Shown here one piece after another: positions 34,333 through 45,261 of a stretch of DNA of 64,000 nucleotides (positions within the stretch are counted from its first letter, which is position 1; each line of letters starts with the position of its first letter). A program made the position numbers and the translations under genes. The notes below the pieces were generated by a model. It ran no database searches. It was not told where the DNA came from and saw only the letters and a list, made by a program, of their open reading frames with translations. Source of the stretch: Falciphora oryzae (Eukaryota; Ascomycota; Sordariomycetes; Magnaporthales; Magnaporthaceae); contig JNVV01000048.1 of assembly GCA_000733355.1 (NCBI GenBank), positions 62,001 through 126,000 on the forward strand. The letters run 5' to 3'.

Positions 34333-34610
34333 CCTGCACCACCGCTTGTGGCACCCCATGCAAACAACCCCCGTCTTGCAAGAAACCCGCACGCCCAAGT
34401 ACCCAAATTCTCTCCGCCGCCCACCCGCCCAGCTCCCCGGGGTCACTTGCTTACACCTGCGATGATTCCGCGTGCCGGTGCCCACCACGACTGCGCGGAT
34501 TATCTTCTTATATCAGTCCATCAAATCTCCCTTCAAGATGGGGGAAAAAGCGTTCTACCCTCCTAACCAGCTTCCAATTGACTAAACATAGGACCTTGGG
34601 CTACGCAGCT

Positions 34611-35443
34611 ATGAGTGTGCAAGATAGCCTGCCGCCAGCGCAGCAGCACGACCCTGATAGCATTGAGGCTCAGGGACACGGCGAGGACAACCCCTGTTCA
34701 TCCTTTCTTTCCTGCGCTCCTTTGCAGCAAGAAATGATCCTCGACAACAGCTCGTTCCCGTACACCCAGCGCCGGGAGCCGCCGTTTGGAGTCGCGCAAG
34801 ATGCGTTTGTTTCCAATTCATCGGTACTCCAGCAGCCCCAACAGCCGCACACACCAGGTGTACAAGCCGTGTACGCTTTCGAATACCAGCTTCCGGAATC
34901 TCAGCCACCGCGGCAGCAGCAGCAACTCCCAGGAAGCCCACATGTGCCCGCTTTCCAGCTTCCGCATTCTCAGCATGCTGAGGGGCTAAGAGGGCCACCG
35001 GTGATGGGATTTCAGGTACGATACGTATTTGTATGGGCCGTTTCCACACATGCTAACGATGATGTTGCTTAATTGCAAAAATCGTTCGCAGTTCGAAGCA
35101 CAGTACAACGAGCGCGTTCCTACACTGCCACGCCCACAAAACGAGGTCGCGAGCGTATCCAACTATCCGCCTCCCACGACGTAGGTCCGGCCATTATGAT
35201 TTGAACGGAAGGAAAAATGAGAAGGTGAAGGCGATGCTGACCGGACATCGTTTAATTAGGAGATATGCTTTCCCCCCGAACCCACTGCTGGGAATTCGCT
35301 ACCGACTTTCTAGGGTCGAGGAGGATGTTATCGGCACTTGGCATGACCTCCATGAGCGCCTCAGTCGGATTGAACAACATCTGGGTATTGTTGGCCACCA
35401 GGAAAACGCCAATCACCTCCCATTCAATTCTTCTAGCACATAG
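34611..35443 (+). CDS. Hypothetical Gln/Pro-rich protein
   Basis: Three exons are inferred: 34611-35015, 35092-35180 and 35260-35443, joined by introns of 76 and 79 bp with CTAAC and CTGAC branch sites. All phases agree for 225 residues ending in TAG. The first two-thirds is low-complexity, rich in Gln, Pro and Ser (for example QQPQQPHTPG and PPRQQQQLPG). The C-terminus has a short heptad-like helix (HDLHERLSRIEQHLGIV). No catalytic motif is seen. It lies within the cluster borders but nothing in the sequence ties it to biosynthesis. It could be a regulator-like disordered protein or an unrelated small gene. Confidence 0.55.
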
Positions 35444-37968
35444 GGATTTCTGATTGAGGAACTACCCGGACTTTGCCCCACTGGATTCGACGTTCTTCCG
35501 GTCTGACCCTTGCGAGATGCGACCTGTACTTCATCCTTTGGAAAGCAGTCAGTTAGCGCTTGGTTCGGGGTTTTGTTCTTCTCCATTTTCTTTCTTCTTT
35601 TTTTTCCCTATAGATAGAGCCCGCTGTGGCGTCCAGCCCCCACTTACAACACCTACTATCTTAGGATAGACGAGCAAGCCCACACATGAAATGAAATCCC
35701 ATACCTCGCGTGTTCCGGGGTCTTATATGGCTACCCAGCTGCTGTTGGGGCTATCAAATTCTCGGAAGGTGCGATTCGAGAATCTTTGCCCTGTGAATTA
35801 TTCTTCGAAAATAATTCTTCTCTTGTTGGAGTCGGGCTTCCTTCAGGACGGACCAATTGCAAATTAACCTTGCAGGTGCGGATTGATTGACGCCGGGTGT
35901 GTCCCCGCCTGGGAGGAGTGCCGTAAGTGGAGCACGCGAGGTTCGGCCCACGTGGGGGTGTGGGGCGATGAGCCCCGCACCCGCACATTAGGTGGGCTTC
36001 GAGGTGGTGTCGTTTGGTTTTCCGTGAATTTAAATCAGACAGACGTAGGTTACTTTCTTGATAATTCGCAGGCATAAAAGTTCGTTGTTGTCAACTGGAA
36101 TCGTCCACAATGTCCTCCTGGATGCGGACCTAGTTGAAATCCTTGCCGTCTTTGGAAGTGAGGGTAGATTCCCCTACCGTGGCATGGCCAAAAAAAAAAA
36201 AAAAAAAACCAGCGCAACGGGCGCAGCCAACCTACAGACTCAGAACCTGAATCAGAGCCGGACCCAAGCTCAACGCCACTTGGTATGGGGAAAGCCAGAG
36301 AAGGAGCTCCTCGGGGCCTTGAAAGAGTAAGGAGTTCCCACGCTCCTGCCTTCACCAGGGCGTGTCTTGAAGTGCTGATAAAACTCCACTCCGGGCGTCA
36401 TTCCGCGGCGAATGGGCACCTTTCCTCGAAAAAAATTTCCCCTGGGACCCGCTGTTAGTGGGTGTCAGGGGAGCCACCAAAACTGGTCGGGTAAGCTATG
36501 TGGGTTCTAACAAGCCATTTGGCTCTGTTCTACCCGCGTTCGCCAGCGTCCTTTCGACAACGACGACGACGACGCAACTGGGCTAGAGGTGCAGAAATAG
36601 CTCGCAAAGGTATGGGGGTACCTATCGCCGGCTGACGGGGAGGCCTGCACCCCTCGCAGCCCAGGGCGCGCGCTCGCGCGCCCCATTTTTCGACCATTTG
36701 TTACTGCAACCTCCTCGCACCACGACCACCCTTCGGCTTCCACCATCGCCATCGCCTCGCGGATACGTGCGAAACGAAACGATTACGAACGCACAAGAAG
36801 ACTGCTGGCCGGTATGCAGTTAGATACTTGGACGGACAAGCCGGCACCGGCCGCCGCCGTCCCCTGCCACCTCGCGACTCCTCCTCGGTCGGCCGCACCC
36901 CAACGATACGCACAGCGCAATATTGGCTTGCATAAGCACGCACGCGCAAGATCTCCGCGCGGCTCTGTTTGCCAGCACCTGTGTATGTGATGCGCTTTGC
37001 ACTACGCTTGCAAACACGCGCAGCCTATCGTTCGAACACGCGACAAAACGCACAAGGAACACACCAGGCTGGAACTAGGCCTTCCAGCCCCCGAATCTTT
37101 CTTTCTTTGGCCGGGCCCAGGGGCGGATCGCAAGGGTCCCTCCCGCTCGAACCCGGCCTTGCTTTTCCCTGGTATAAGTACCGGCCGAACGCTTTTCTAC
37201 CACCCGCTGCGCTTTTACAGCGCCCTGGCGTTTACTCGCCCAACCACCGATCGCCCGCTTACCAACAAGGAGCGCCGGAATGCGGCCCGACCCCCATGTG
37301 GAAGGACCAGGCGATATTGTTGCGAGGGGACGTTACCGTGCGGTTTTCCCAAAAGGGTGGTGGGGGTGATCAAATCCCTGGGCATTACCGAGCGGGGATG
37401 AGGCGGGCCTGAGCTGCAGCGGCGATGCTTACTAACCCACACTAACCCGTCTGGGACGCCAAGCAAGGTGGTTTTCGTGGATGACTACTGGTAGACAGCT
37501 ATCAACAGAGCGAACCCCTCGTGTGTGGTCATATTACGCTTTTGCGTGGTTACATCGATCGCTCGACCCTCCTTCATGTATCGTTTCGACCCACCGGCAT
37601 GGGCAGACCCCTGTCTCGGCCGGAGGCAATGAAACGATGGGACTTTCCAATGATAATAAATACATGGATGCTCGTTTGGGAAGTATGTTCCTGAAAGCGC
37701 TCCACGACTCTTGAACTGGTTCATCGACAATCGGCACGAGCCGCCCGCCCTACGCTTGGTCTCGCCTGTAAAACACGTTGCAACGTTGATAAATTCTAGC
37801 CTTACGCTTAGCATACCCGCACCTCTACTATCCAACACTGCCATCACCCGGTGCTCTACGATTCTCACCGCTTCGTCTAGATTTCCCAGCCCATGCTTCC
37901 ATGGAGCCATGGGCCGTGGCTGCCACTGAGCCAGACAGATTGACACGCGCCGCAGCTCGCTGGCACGC
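35444..37968. other. Gene-free interval with transposon scars
   Basis: It includes poly-A (36190-36207), a purine/pyrimidine-biased stretch at 35740-36070, an unrecognised plus-strand open frame at 36058-36330 and dispersed repeat copy 2 at 36925-37320. It splits the cluster into left (cyclase) and right (adenylating enzyme) halves. Confidence 0.45.
36925..37320 (+). repeat. Dispersed repeat, copy 2
   Basis: It shares ordered blocks with copy 1 at 240-815: GCACGCACGCGCAAGAT, CGCGCGGCTCTGTTTGCC, TTTCTTTGGCCGGGCCC and CAACAAGGAGCGCCGGAATG, with considerable divergence between blocks. It ends earlier than copy 1. Confidence 0.65.
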
Positions 37969-39630
37969 CTAGGCCCCGCCCGCCCGCGCGTACATGTCGT
38001 CAATCTCGCGCGCGTACAGCTTCAGGGCCTGGGCCCGCAGCACGTTGCCCTTGGGCGTCACGGGGATCGGCTTGTTCCTGTCGTCGGCCAGGATGATGCG
38101 CTCCCCGGCCAGCTGCGCAATCTTGTCCAGCTTGGCGTTAGTCCTGGCCCCTATCGACGCCCAGACGCGCGCGAACGTCTCCTCGCCGCCGCCGCCGCCC
38201 TCGACGAGCTCCACAATGGCAAAGATGGCCTCCCTGCCCGCGCCGCCCACCACGACGCTCTTGACGGCCGGGTGCTGCCCGATCTCGCTCTCCACAATGA
38301 CCGGGTTGATGTTCCAGCCGTACTTGGTCACTACCATGTCGTCCTTGCGCGCGTAGTACCGCCACAGGTGCTCCTTGGTCGGGTGCTTGACGAACAGGTC
38401 GTCGGTGCGGATCGTGTCGCCGCGGTCCGTGTGCCAAAAGATGGGCTGCGACCTGGCCACGACGGCGTTCCTGACGTACGTCAGCTCGTGCACCCCGTCG
38501 ACCCCGTGGATGTCCTGCGGCTCCCACCGGATCCCGCTCTGCTCCTCGTTGAAGCAGAACCAGGCCCAATCCTCGCGGTCGATGAGGTGCGTAAAAGCCA
38601 CGCCGCTCTCGGTCGACCCGAAGCAGCTGAAGAACTGGCACAGCGCCGCCAGCCGGTCGCCCGTGCTCGGGTTGAGCGCCGCGCCGCCGTACAGGATGTA
38701 CTCGAGCCGCCGCTCGACAATCTCCAGCATGCGCGGCGACTTGGCCATCAGCTCCAGGTAGTAGGGGATACCGACGAAACAGTCAAAGTCGCCGTGCTCG
38801 AAGATTTGCTCAAACGTGGCGGGCGGCGCCCAGCCGGGCGTGTCGCACGGCAGCACCAGCGTCTTGCCCCGGTAAAACACCTCCCACAGGCCCATGGCCA
38901 CGCCCGAGAACTGGAAGAGGGGGAACCCCAGGAAGCAGCGGCGGCCCTGCTCCATCACCTTGGCCACGGGCGGCTTGCCGTCCAGGTCCGGCACCTTGGT
39001 CCAGGCGCTGGCGATGACGAGCGACCGCTGCGTCATGACGACGGGCTTGGGCAGGCCCGTGGTGCCAGAGGTGTGGGTCACAAACATCGGCTCGTCGATG
39101 CCCTCGGCAAAGGTCTTGTTGTAGGGGTACGGCGGCACGGGGTCCCCGCCGAGGTCCACGAGCTCGGCCAGGGCTGGGACCTGAATCGCCCGCATCGAGG
39201 GGCAGGCCTGCAGCAGCGCGTCGACGGTGGAGCCGACGCCCTCCGAGTACAGGACGGCGCTGCACCGTGTGCGCTCGCAGAGGCTCTGGTTGAAGTAGGT
39301 GCTGTTGAAGTGCGAGCAGAACATGACCTTGTAGCCCGTGTTGATGGCCGCGATCAGCATGATGCCGTACCTCACGTCGGGCAGCCCAAAGTACATGAAG
39401 GTCTCGAACGTCGTGCTCTTGCCGCCTAGCACCGTCTCCATGTGCCACGACATGCGGTCCACGGCCCTTGCGTACTGCGCCAGCGTGAGGTCCCGGAAGC
39501 CGTCTCTGGCCACATCCTGGCTGACGGCATACGACACCCAGAGGCGGTCCGGCTCAACTTCTGCGAGCTGCTTGAGACGGTGTGGGAGGAGGGTCTGGCC
39601 CATCTCGGCCGCCATGTCGATGGGAGCCAT
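37969..39630 (-). CDS. Stand-alone adenylate-forming enzyme (AMP-binding/acyl-CoA ligase-like)
   Basis: An ANL-superfamily enzyme that activates a carboxylic acid as its acyl-adenylate. It is intronless and 553 residues from the ATG at 39630; the frame is open further upstream but the family start fits here. Motifs: HTSGTTGLPKPV (A3 P-loop) at 186-197, YGGAALNP (A4) near 314, FGSTESG (A5) at 337-343, a TDRGDTIRTDDLF (A7) block at 401-413, KYGWNINP (A8) near 436 and TPKGNVLR (A10 lysine K527) at 525-532. The text resembles the adenylation half of fungal NRPS-like reductases, but no carrier, reductase or thioesterase domain follows, so release is likely to CoA or a partner. It is divergent from the P450 at 40133. 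Confidence 0.85.
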   Translation of the reverse strand: MAPIDMAAEMGQTLLPHRLKQLAEVEPDRLWVSYAVSQDVARDGFRDLTLAQYARAVDRMSWHMETVLGGKSTTFETFMYFGLPDVRYGIMLIAAINTGYKVMFCSHFNSTYFNQSLCERTRCSAVLYSEGVGSTVDALLQACPSMRAIQVPALAELVDLGGDPVPPYPYNKTFAEGIDEPMFVTHTSGTTGLPKPVVMTQRSLVIASAWTKVPDLDGKPPVAKVMEQGRRCFLGFPLFQFSGVAMGLWEVFYRGKTLVLPCDTPGWAPPATFEQIFEHGDFDCFVGIPYYLELMAKSPRMLEIVERRLEYILYGGAALNPSTGDRLAALCQFFSCFGSTESGVAFTHLIDREDWAWFCFNEEQSGIRWEPQDIHGVDGVHELTYVRNAVVARSQPIFWHTDRGDTIRTDDLFVKHPTKEHLWRYYARKDDMVVTKYGWNINPVIVESEIGQHPAVKSVVVGGAGREAIFAIVELVEGGGGGEETFARVWASIGARTNAKLDKIAQLAGERIILADDRNKPIPVTPKGNVLRAQALKLYAREIDDMYARAGGA

Positions 39631-40132
39631 GGTCGGAGTGGCTACTGTCGTGTTTGCTTGGTGGGATAAGACTAAATGTTTTTTTTTATAAAGGGGCTCT
39701 CGGGGCTGCAAAACTGTTGACACGATGCCACTAATGTCTTCTCGAGCAACATGGTGTGGCTTATGGGTGTTAAATAAGGTGGTCCCCACTTTAAAAAGGT
39801 GACCGGCACTCTCCCGGCACTGGAGGGGATCAATCAGACGTCTTGACAAAACCATACACACGAGTTCGAGTCAAACCAACCCGGCCAGGGTAAAAAAGGT
39901 CTAGAATGTTACCTGGGCTGTTTCGTTGTGACCAGTACCGGGGTCTACAGCAGACAGCGCGGTGTAGGCCAACATCCAGCCTGAAGGCAACATCTCTCTC
40001 CCTCCCTCCCTCCCTCTCTCTACCACTCTCTCAGCTTGAGGAGACAAATAGACGGTAAAACTCCATTTTTCGGGCTCCTTACCGCCTGCTTCAGTAGCCA
40101 CACAGAATCTTATCCGCCCTGATCCAATAGTC
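39631..40132. promoter_or_regulatory. Shared 500-bp region between adenylating enzyme and P450
   Basis: Head-to-head start codons lie at 39630 and 40133. It contains a CT-rich run (about 39992-40032) typical of fungal promoters. No defined operator was recognised. Confidence 0.4.
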
Positions 40133-41979
40133 ATGGGGCTAACAGGTATCCTCACCACGCCCATGGGCTTGTTCAAGCCTCAGCATTTGTGGATCCTTCC
40201 AGCGGCTGCCCTCGTAGCGGTAAGTCGTCGTGGCTGCTCCACGGACCCGACAATACCCTAACGACCCGACAACCACACAGAGCTTGACCTACTACGCAGC
40301 TCTTTGCATCTACAACCTCTACTTCCACCCCCTGTCCAAGTATCCCGGGCCTCGCTTGGCGGCGGCCACCCCCTTTTGGCTCATCTCGTCGTACCTCAGC
40401 GGCAAGGCGCACGTCCACATCTCCGAGGCGCACAAGGCGTACGGCCCCGTCGTGCGGACGACGCCCAACGGCCTGTCGTACGTCAACCCCCGGCAGTGGA
40501 AGGAGATCTACGGCCACAAGTCGGCGGGCCAGCTCGAGTTCGCCAAGCAGGCCTTTGCGTCGGCCGTCTTTGAGGAGCCGACCCTGCACAATGCTGACAG
40601 GGAGTATCACGGCTACGTCCGGAGGCTGTTCCACCACGGCTTCTCCGAAAAGGCCCTCACGGCTCAGCAGGCCGTCTTCAAGACGTACGTGGACTGCATG
40701 TTTGAAGGGATCGAGCGCGAGTCCGAGGGGGGTTCTCGTCCTGTCAATGTGATGGACTGGTACAATGTGAGTTGTTGCATCATGCTGTGTTTCTGGCTAG
40801 CAACTGTGCAAGAGACGCTGACTTTGGTCTCTAGTTCTTGACCTTTGACTTTATCGGCTTTCTTAGTGAGTTGACACTCTGAGACCATTCGGTCACTCAA
40901 CTCGTCTGACAAACAATATAGCCTTTGGAGAATCCTTTGACTGTCTCAGAACATCGTCTCTGCACGACTGGGTCAAGCTCTTCATGTCGTTTGGCAAACT
41001 CTTGATCTATGGCCAAGTCCTTCTACCTTTCCCTCGCCTCCTGCGCATCCCGATTGCGCTGTGCTTGATCCCCTCCAAGCTGAGAGCAGACAGGCACAAA
41101 GCCGGGGTTCTGCAGGCCGTTAGTTCCCTGGTTGCTGGCCCCCTATACGGTCTCTTTTTTTTATGCTAACGAAACGGGACATGCAGGAAAAACTCAAACA
41201 TCGGCTTTCCATACAACCAACCATCACGGATTTCACAGCAAAGATGGTCGAGGCCTACAACACGGGCAAAATGTCTTTCAACCAGCTGGAAGGCAACTCG
41301 ACCCTCCTCATCGGAGCCGGCAGCGAAACCACAGCGACAGCGCTGGCCGGTAAGGAAACCTCCCCTCCAACACGTGGCAGCAGCCTTGATCCCGTCTCTA
41401 ATCACGCGTTCTGCAGGCCTCACCTGGCTCCTGACCCAAAACCCACGCGTTCTCGAAAAGCTCACGGCCGAGGTCCGCGCAGCCTTCTCCCACCCGGACC
41501 AGATCACGTCGGCGGGCGTTAACGGCTGCAGGTACCTCCTCGCCTGTGTCGAGGAGGCCCTCCGCGTGTACCCGCCCCTGCCGCAGCCGCACTACCGCAT
41601 CGTGCCCCCCGGCGGGGCCACCGTGGGCGGCGACTTTCTGCGCGAGGGCGTCGTGGTCAGCGTCCCCAAGTACGCCGTCGCGCGCAGCCCGCTCAACTTT
41701 TGCCGCGCCGACGAGTTCGTCCCGGAGCGCTGGCTGGCGGGCGACGCCGAGTTTACAAACGACCGGCGCGACGCCTCGCAGCCCTTTTCGGTCGGTCCGC
41801 GCGCCTGCATCGCCAGGAACCTGGCCTACTTCGAGATCAAGCTCGTCATGGCCAGGCTGCTGTGGCAGTACGACATCAAGAGCAGGACCGAGGGGGACTG
41901 GATGGGCGGCCAGAACCTGTGGCATTTGTGGGAAAAGGGGCCGCTGTGGCTGGACTTGAAGGCTGCTGCTTTGAAATAG
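40133..41979 (+). CDS. Cytochrome P450 (CYP65-like), third of the cluster
   Basis: An ER monooxygenase. Six exons are inferred: 40133-40219, 40281-40766, 40835-40865, 40922-41118, 41187-41349 and 41417-41979. All phases agree, giving 508 residues. The N-terminal anchor spans intron 1 (ILPAAALVA then LTYYAALCIYNLYF). HPLSKYPGP is the hinge, TFGESF follows the 31-nt exon, GAGSETTATALA is the I-helix, ExxR is E368-R371, and FSVGPRACIA at 445-454 has Cys452 as haem ligand. The last position of the FxxGxRxCxG signature is Ala instead of Gly, a substitution known to be tolerated. It is related in style to the P450 at 30267 but clearly diverged, so not a recent duplicate. Confidence 0.9.
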
Positions 41980-42253
41980 ACAGGTAAGCTTTTGGTGACG
42001 TGTAGCTAGATGGGTTCTTCACTTGATCCGGAGCCAGTGGGCAGTTTCTAGGTAAATAGGTAGGTAGACGATGAGCATCGGCCAGCGGCCTTGAAGCTCT
42101 GCAATAATACCACAAATAGCCGCTCCTACGCAAGAGATTATGATCGATAGGTACTTAGACAAGCATTTTTTGGTCTCCATGTATACAAAGAACCATGTTC
42201 CCTGGATAACTCTTCCCGCATCCCGACTACAGATACGGCCCCCTCCCCATCCA

Positions 42254-43003
42254 TCACACATACGGCAGCTTCGACAAGACGTACACATTAAACAGGGCAA
42301 CCAGGGTGCAGCAGACGCCCGTGAGGTAGTAGACCGGGTTGTCGAACACCTCGGGCCACACGAGCACCCACCTCGAGTAGGGCGAGAAGCACGTCACGGC
42401 GTCCACGACGGACAGGACGGCCAGGCTCATCCTGGCGCCCCTCCGGGAGCCCCGCTCCAGCCACAGGCCGCCGGGGCCGACGCAGGCCAGGATCTTGGCC
42501 AGCAGGGTCCAGTGCGGGAACGACTCCGGGCCGACCATGTAGGTGATCGTGAGGACGAGGCAGTAAAAGGTGAAGAGCAGGAGCAGGTTGTGAACGTAGG
42601 CGAGCGTCCTGTTGGGCTTGCTGCTGCCGTTCTTGGCGCCCTTTTTGCCGCCGTCGTCGCCAAACAGGCCCTCGCGCTCGTGGACGACGGCGCGGTAGAT
42701 GCAGTACACCTCGAGCAGGCTCCACACGGCGAGGCCCTTGGACATGGAGGTGAAGTAGGCGTGGTTGCCGTACTTGGGCGCCTCCTGCGCGAGGATGTAG
42801 GCCCAGACGGAGTCGTGCGCGAGGTGGAAGAGATGGATCCACAGCGGCAGCGGGCCCCTGCCGTCGACGTGGGTGAGGTAGATGTAGTAGACGTACTGGA
42901 TCATGCCGATGGTGGAGTGCGTCAGGCTCACGCGCTGGAGGAGGCCCTCATCGGCTTCGAAGGCGGCCACCAGCCGGGTGTAGTATCCGTACGAGGAGGA
43001 CAT
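42254..43003 (-). CDS. Small polytopic membrane protein, unassigned
   Basis: A single-exon frame of 249 residues with about six or seven hydrophobic helices, including PLWIHLFHLAHDSVWAYILA, GLAVWSLLEVYCIYRAVV, HNLLLLFTFYCLVLTITYMV and YYLTGVCCTLVALFNVYVL. A charged Gly/Lys-rich loop (GDDGGKKGAKNGSSK) lies between helices 3 and 4. Size and helix number are like the PaxB/Pyr4-type membrane terpene cyclases, but I cannot confirm their catalytic acidic residues. A transporter accessory or an unrelated integral protein is equally possible. It lies between the third P450 (convergent) and the aldo-keto reductase (divergent), so co-regulation is plausible. Confidence 0.6.
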   Translation of the reverse strand: MSSSYGYYTRLVAAFEADEGLLQRVSLTHSTIGMIQYVYYIYLTHVDGRGPLPLWIHLFHLAHDSVWAYILAQEAPKYGNHAYFTSMSKGLAVWSLLEVYCIYRAVVHEREGLFGDDGGKKGAKNGSSKPNRTLAYVHNLLLLFTFYCLVLTITYMVGPESFPHWTLLAKILACVGPGGLWLERGSRRGARMSLAVLSVVDAVTCFSPYSRWVLVWPEVFDNPVYYLTGVCCTLVALFNVYVLSKLPYV

Positions 43004-43649
43004 GGTGAAGATGCGTCGGTCCTTGGCGGGCCCTCGGTGGCGACGACTTGTCTGGTCGGGTGTCTGTTGAGGTGTAGGTAGCAGGCAGGTATTTGCAGAC
43101 TCGCTGGCCTAACCTGCCTTCACCGGGGCGGGCACGTAGTCTTGTATAGATATTAGTTACCCCGTATCGGACCAAACTTGGGGGTACCAAGATGGAATAA
43201 AATCGCAACCTGTGCCCCGAAGCCGAGTCCGAGCCACCCAGACGGAAGCTTCCCCTCCCTCCTTTAGATGCCTTGACCTGGCAACAGTGGCATGGCCGCG
43301 TCAAAGCCCGGCAGCCTTAGTCAATGGCAGACAAATATACCTGGCAGGGTCGCGACTCGTGGGTTTTAGCCTTGCACCGGGCGAGGGGCCCTGACTCTGA
43401 GCTTAGCATTCCCTCGCGAGCTCTTCTATCCTTGGGGGCATCTTCTTCTGGGCACATGCTTTGCTGAAAATACACACGTGCATCTCAGTCTCGCGCCACC
43501 GACATGAGGACTAGACTATTTATACCAGGTAAACGCTGCACACCTTGGCACAGTTCCCAACAAGCTTGTATCTTCTCTTTACAGACCTCTCTCTTTGGTC
43601 CTTCGCCATTGGTCCCCGTGCACCTTGATCAGGGATCCCCGTCGCCATC
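43004..43649. promoter_or_regulatory. Intergenic region between divergent membrane protein and reductase
   Basis: About 650 bp serving two divergent starts (43003 minus, 43650 plus). It includes a TATTTATACC element at 43516-43525 about 130 bp upstream of the reductase ATG. No gene found. Confidence 0.4.
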
Positions 43650-44851
43650 ATGTCTCCCACATCTCCAGCCCCAAAAGACCGCATCATCCTAGGCTTGATG
43701 ACGTTTGGGCCCAACGAGTCGTACGGCGCCCGCATCACCGACCTCGGCACGTTCAACAAGGCCCTTGACGTCTTCCAGAGTCGCGGCTACTCCGAGATCG
43801 ACACGGCGCGCGTTTATATCGCGGGGCAGCAGGAGGCCTTCACCCGCGAAACCAAGTGGAAGGAGAGGGGGCTAAAGCTGGCCACCAAGGTCACGTACCC
43901 CATGCAGCCCGGCGCCCACGCTGCGGCCAAAGTTGCCGAGTCGGTCGAGACGAGCCTGAAGGAGCTGGGAACCGATTGCGTTGATGTAAGCTGAAACGCG
44001 GACAGGATGTACCGAGGAGCAGAAGTGCTGACCTTGCAATCCCAGATTCTTTACCTTCACGCAGCGGTATGGACTTTGGGCCAGCTCTCTTGTGCCCAAA
44101 CCAACCAGCCGAGGCTTTGTCATCGAAAAAAACTGACACATGTTTTCTGCAGGACCGTGCGACTCCGTTTGTCGAAACGCTCGAAGCCCTCGACGGGCTC
44201 CACAAACAGGGCAAGTTTGTAAAGCTCGGCCTGAGCAATTTCACCGCGTTCGAAGTAGCTGAGGTTGTCATAACGTGCAAATACAACGGTTGGGTCCGGC
44301 CGACGGTATACCAGGGCATCTACAACGCCATCACGCGCGGGATCGAGCCCGAGCTGCTGCCGGCGCTGCGGCGCTACGGGCTGGACCTCGTCGTCTACAA
44401 CCCGCTGGCGGGCGGGCTGTTCTCGGGCAAGATCAGGTCCAAGGATGTTGTGCCAAGCGAGGGCCGCTTTTCGGACCACAGCGGCACGGGGGCGCATTAC
44501 CGCAAGCGCTACTTCCGCGAGGGCACGTTCCGGGCGCTGCAGGCGGTCGAGGCGGCGGCGGAAAAGAGCGGGCTCGGCATGGTCGAGACGGGGCTGCGCT
44601 GGCTGGTGCACCACTCGGGGCTGCGGGTCAAAGGGGGCGGCGGCGACGGCGTCATCATTGGCGTCTCGAGCGTGAAGCAGCTCGAGGACAACCTCGACCA
44701 CCTCGAGAAGGGGCCCCTCCCCAAGGAGGTCGTGGACGCGCTCGACAAGGCTTGGGCCATCTCCAAGGCCGATGCGGCCAATTACTGGCACTTCGACCTC
44801 GAGTACAAGTATGACACGCAGGAGGCCCTGTTTGGCGCGGGGGCCAAGTGA
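43650..44851 (+). CDS. Aldo-keto reductase (AKR7/aflatoxin-aldehyde-reductase type)
   Basis: A cytosolic NADPH-dependent carbonyl reductase, probably reducing an aldehyde or ketone intermediate of the cluster. Three exons are inferred: 43650-43985, 44046-44066 (only 21 nt) and 44153-44851. The frame is 351 residues, normal for the family. The catalytic tetrad can be assigned as D51 (SEIDTARVY), Y56, K80 (LATKVTYP) and H117 (ILYLHAAD, entirely on the micro-exon). GLSNFTAFEV, YNPLAGGLFSGK, and GVIIGVSSVKQLEDNL near the cofactor-binding end complete the pattern. It marks the right end of the cluster. Confidence 0.9.
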
Positions 44852-45261
44852 TGTTTTTTTTTTTTTTTTTTTTATATCATTGTAGAAGCGTTCATATCCT
44901 CGGTGTTGTGTGTTTTTGCAATTTTTGTTAATCGTTGTTTTAATCATACTATTGGTGCTTTCCATTTGAACACCCCCGGGACCCCGGATATGGTACTCCC
45001 GGAAGAGCCTCCGAAAATATCCAAGTGATTTCGATCCGCCAGTTTCAAGAGGCCTCTGGCGCACGGACTAATGCGGACGAGAAGGACGCTGGCTCGGGAC
45101 TGTGTTGCTTGAGGCTTCCTGGCGGAGATAAATTCGGACAATGGTAATGGTGGTATGGATGGACTACATCAGCATGCGTAAACAGCAGCCGCTCGGTGCT
45201 GATTGGCACGACAAATAATTTCCTTGAAAAAGATGCGTCTGGGGCGCGGGAAGCCGCTTCT
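44852..45261. other. Intergenic between convergent genes
   Basis: Poly-T of about 18 bases at 44855-44873 directly follows the reductase stop. Nothing else recognised. Confidence 0.5.

Larger units (their letters stand above)
32030..34610. other. Gene-free interval with several simple repeats
   Basis: It contains an imperfect duplicated block (32105-32185 and 32494-32574), poly-T of about 28 bases at 33570-33597, a twofold GGGGAACTGCCACAGTCGGGGC repeat near 33828-33886, and a fourfold 39-bp repeat at 34185-34332. Open frames here are short, repetitive and without domains. Confidence 0.5.

Noticed and set aside
38272..39429. Long plus-strand frame opposite the adenylating enzyme
   Set aside because: Antisense shadow of a GC-rich gene; its translation is Val/Arg/Leu-rich with no domain.
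21705..44851. A pathway-specific Zn2Cys6 regulator or a prenyltransferase in the cluster
   Set aside because: No Cys6 cluster motif and no aspartate-rich prenyltransferase pair was found in any frame; the only Asp-rich motif belongs to the class I cyclase.
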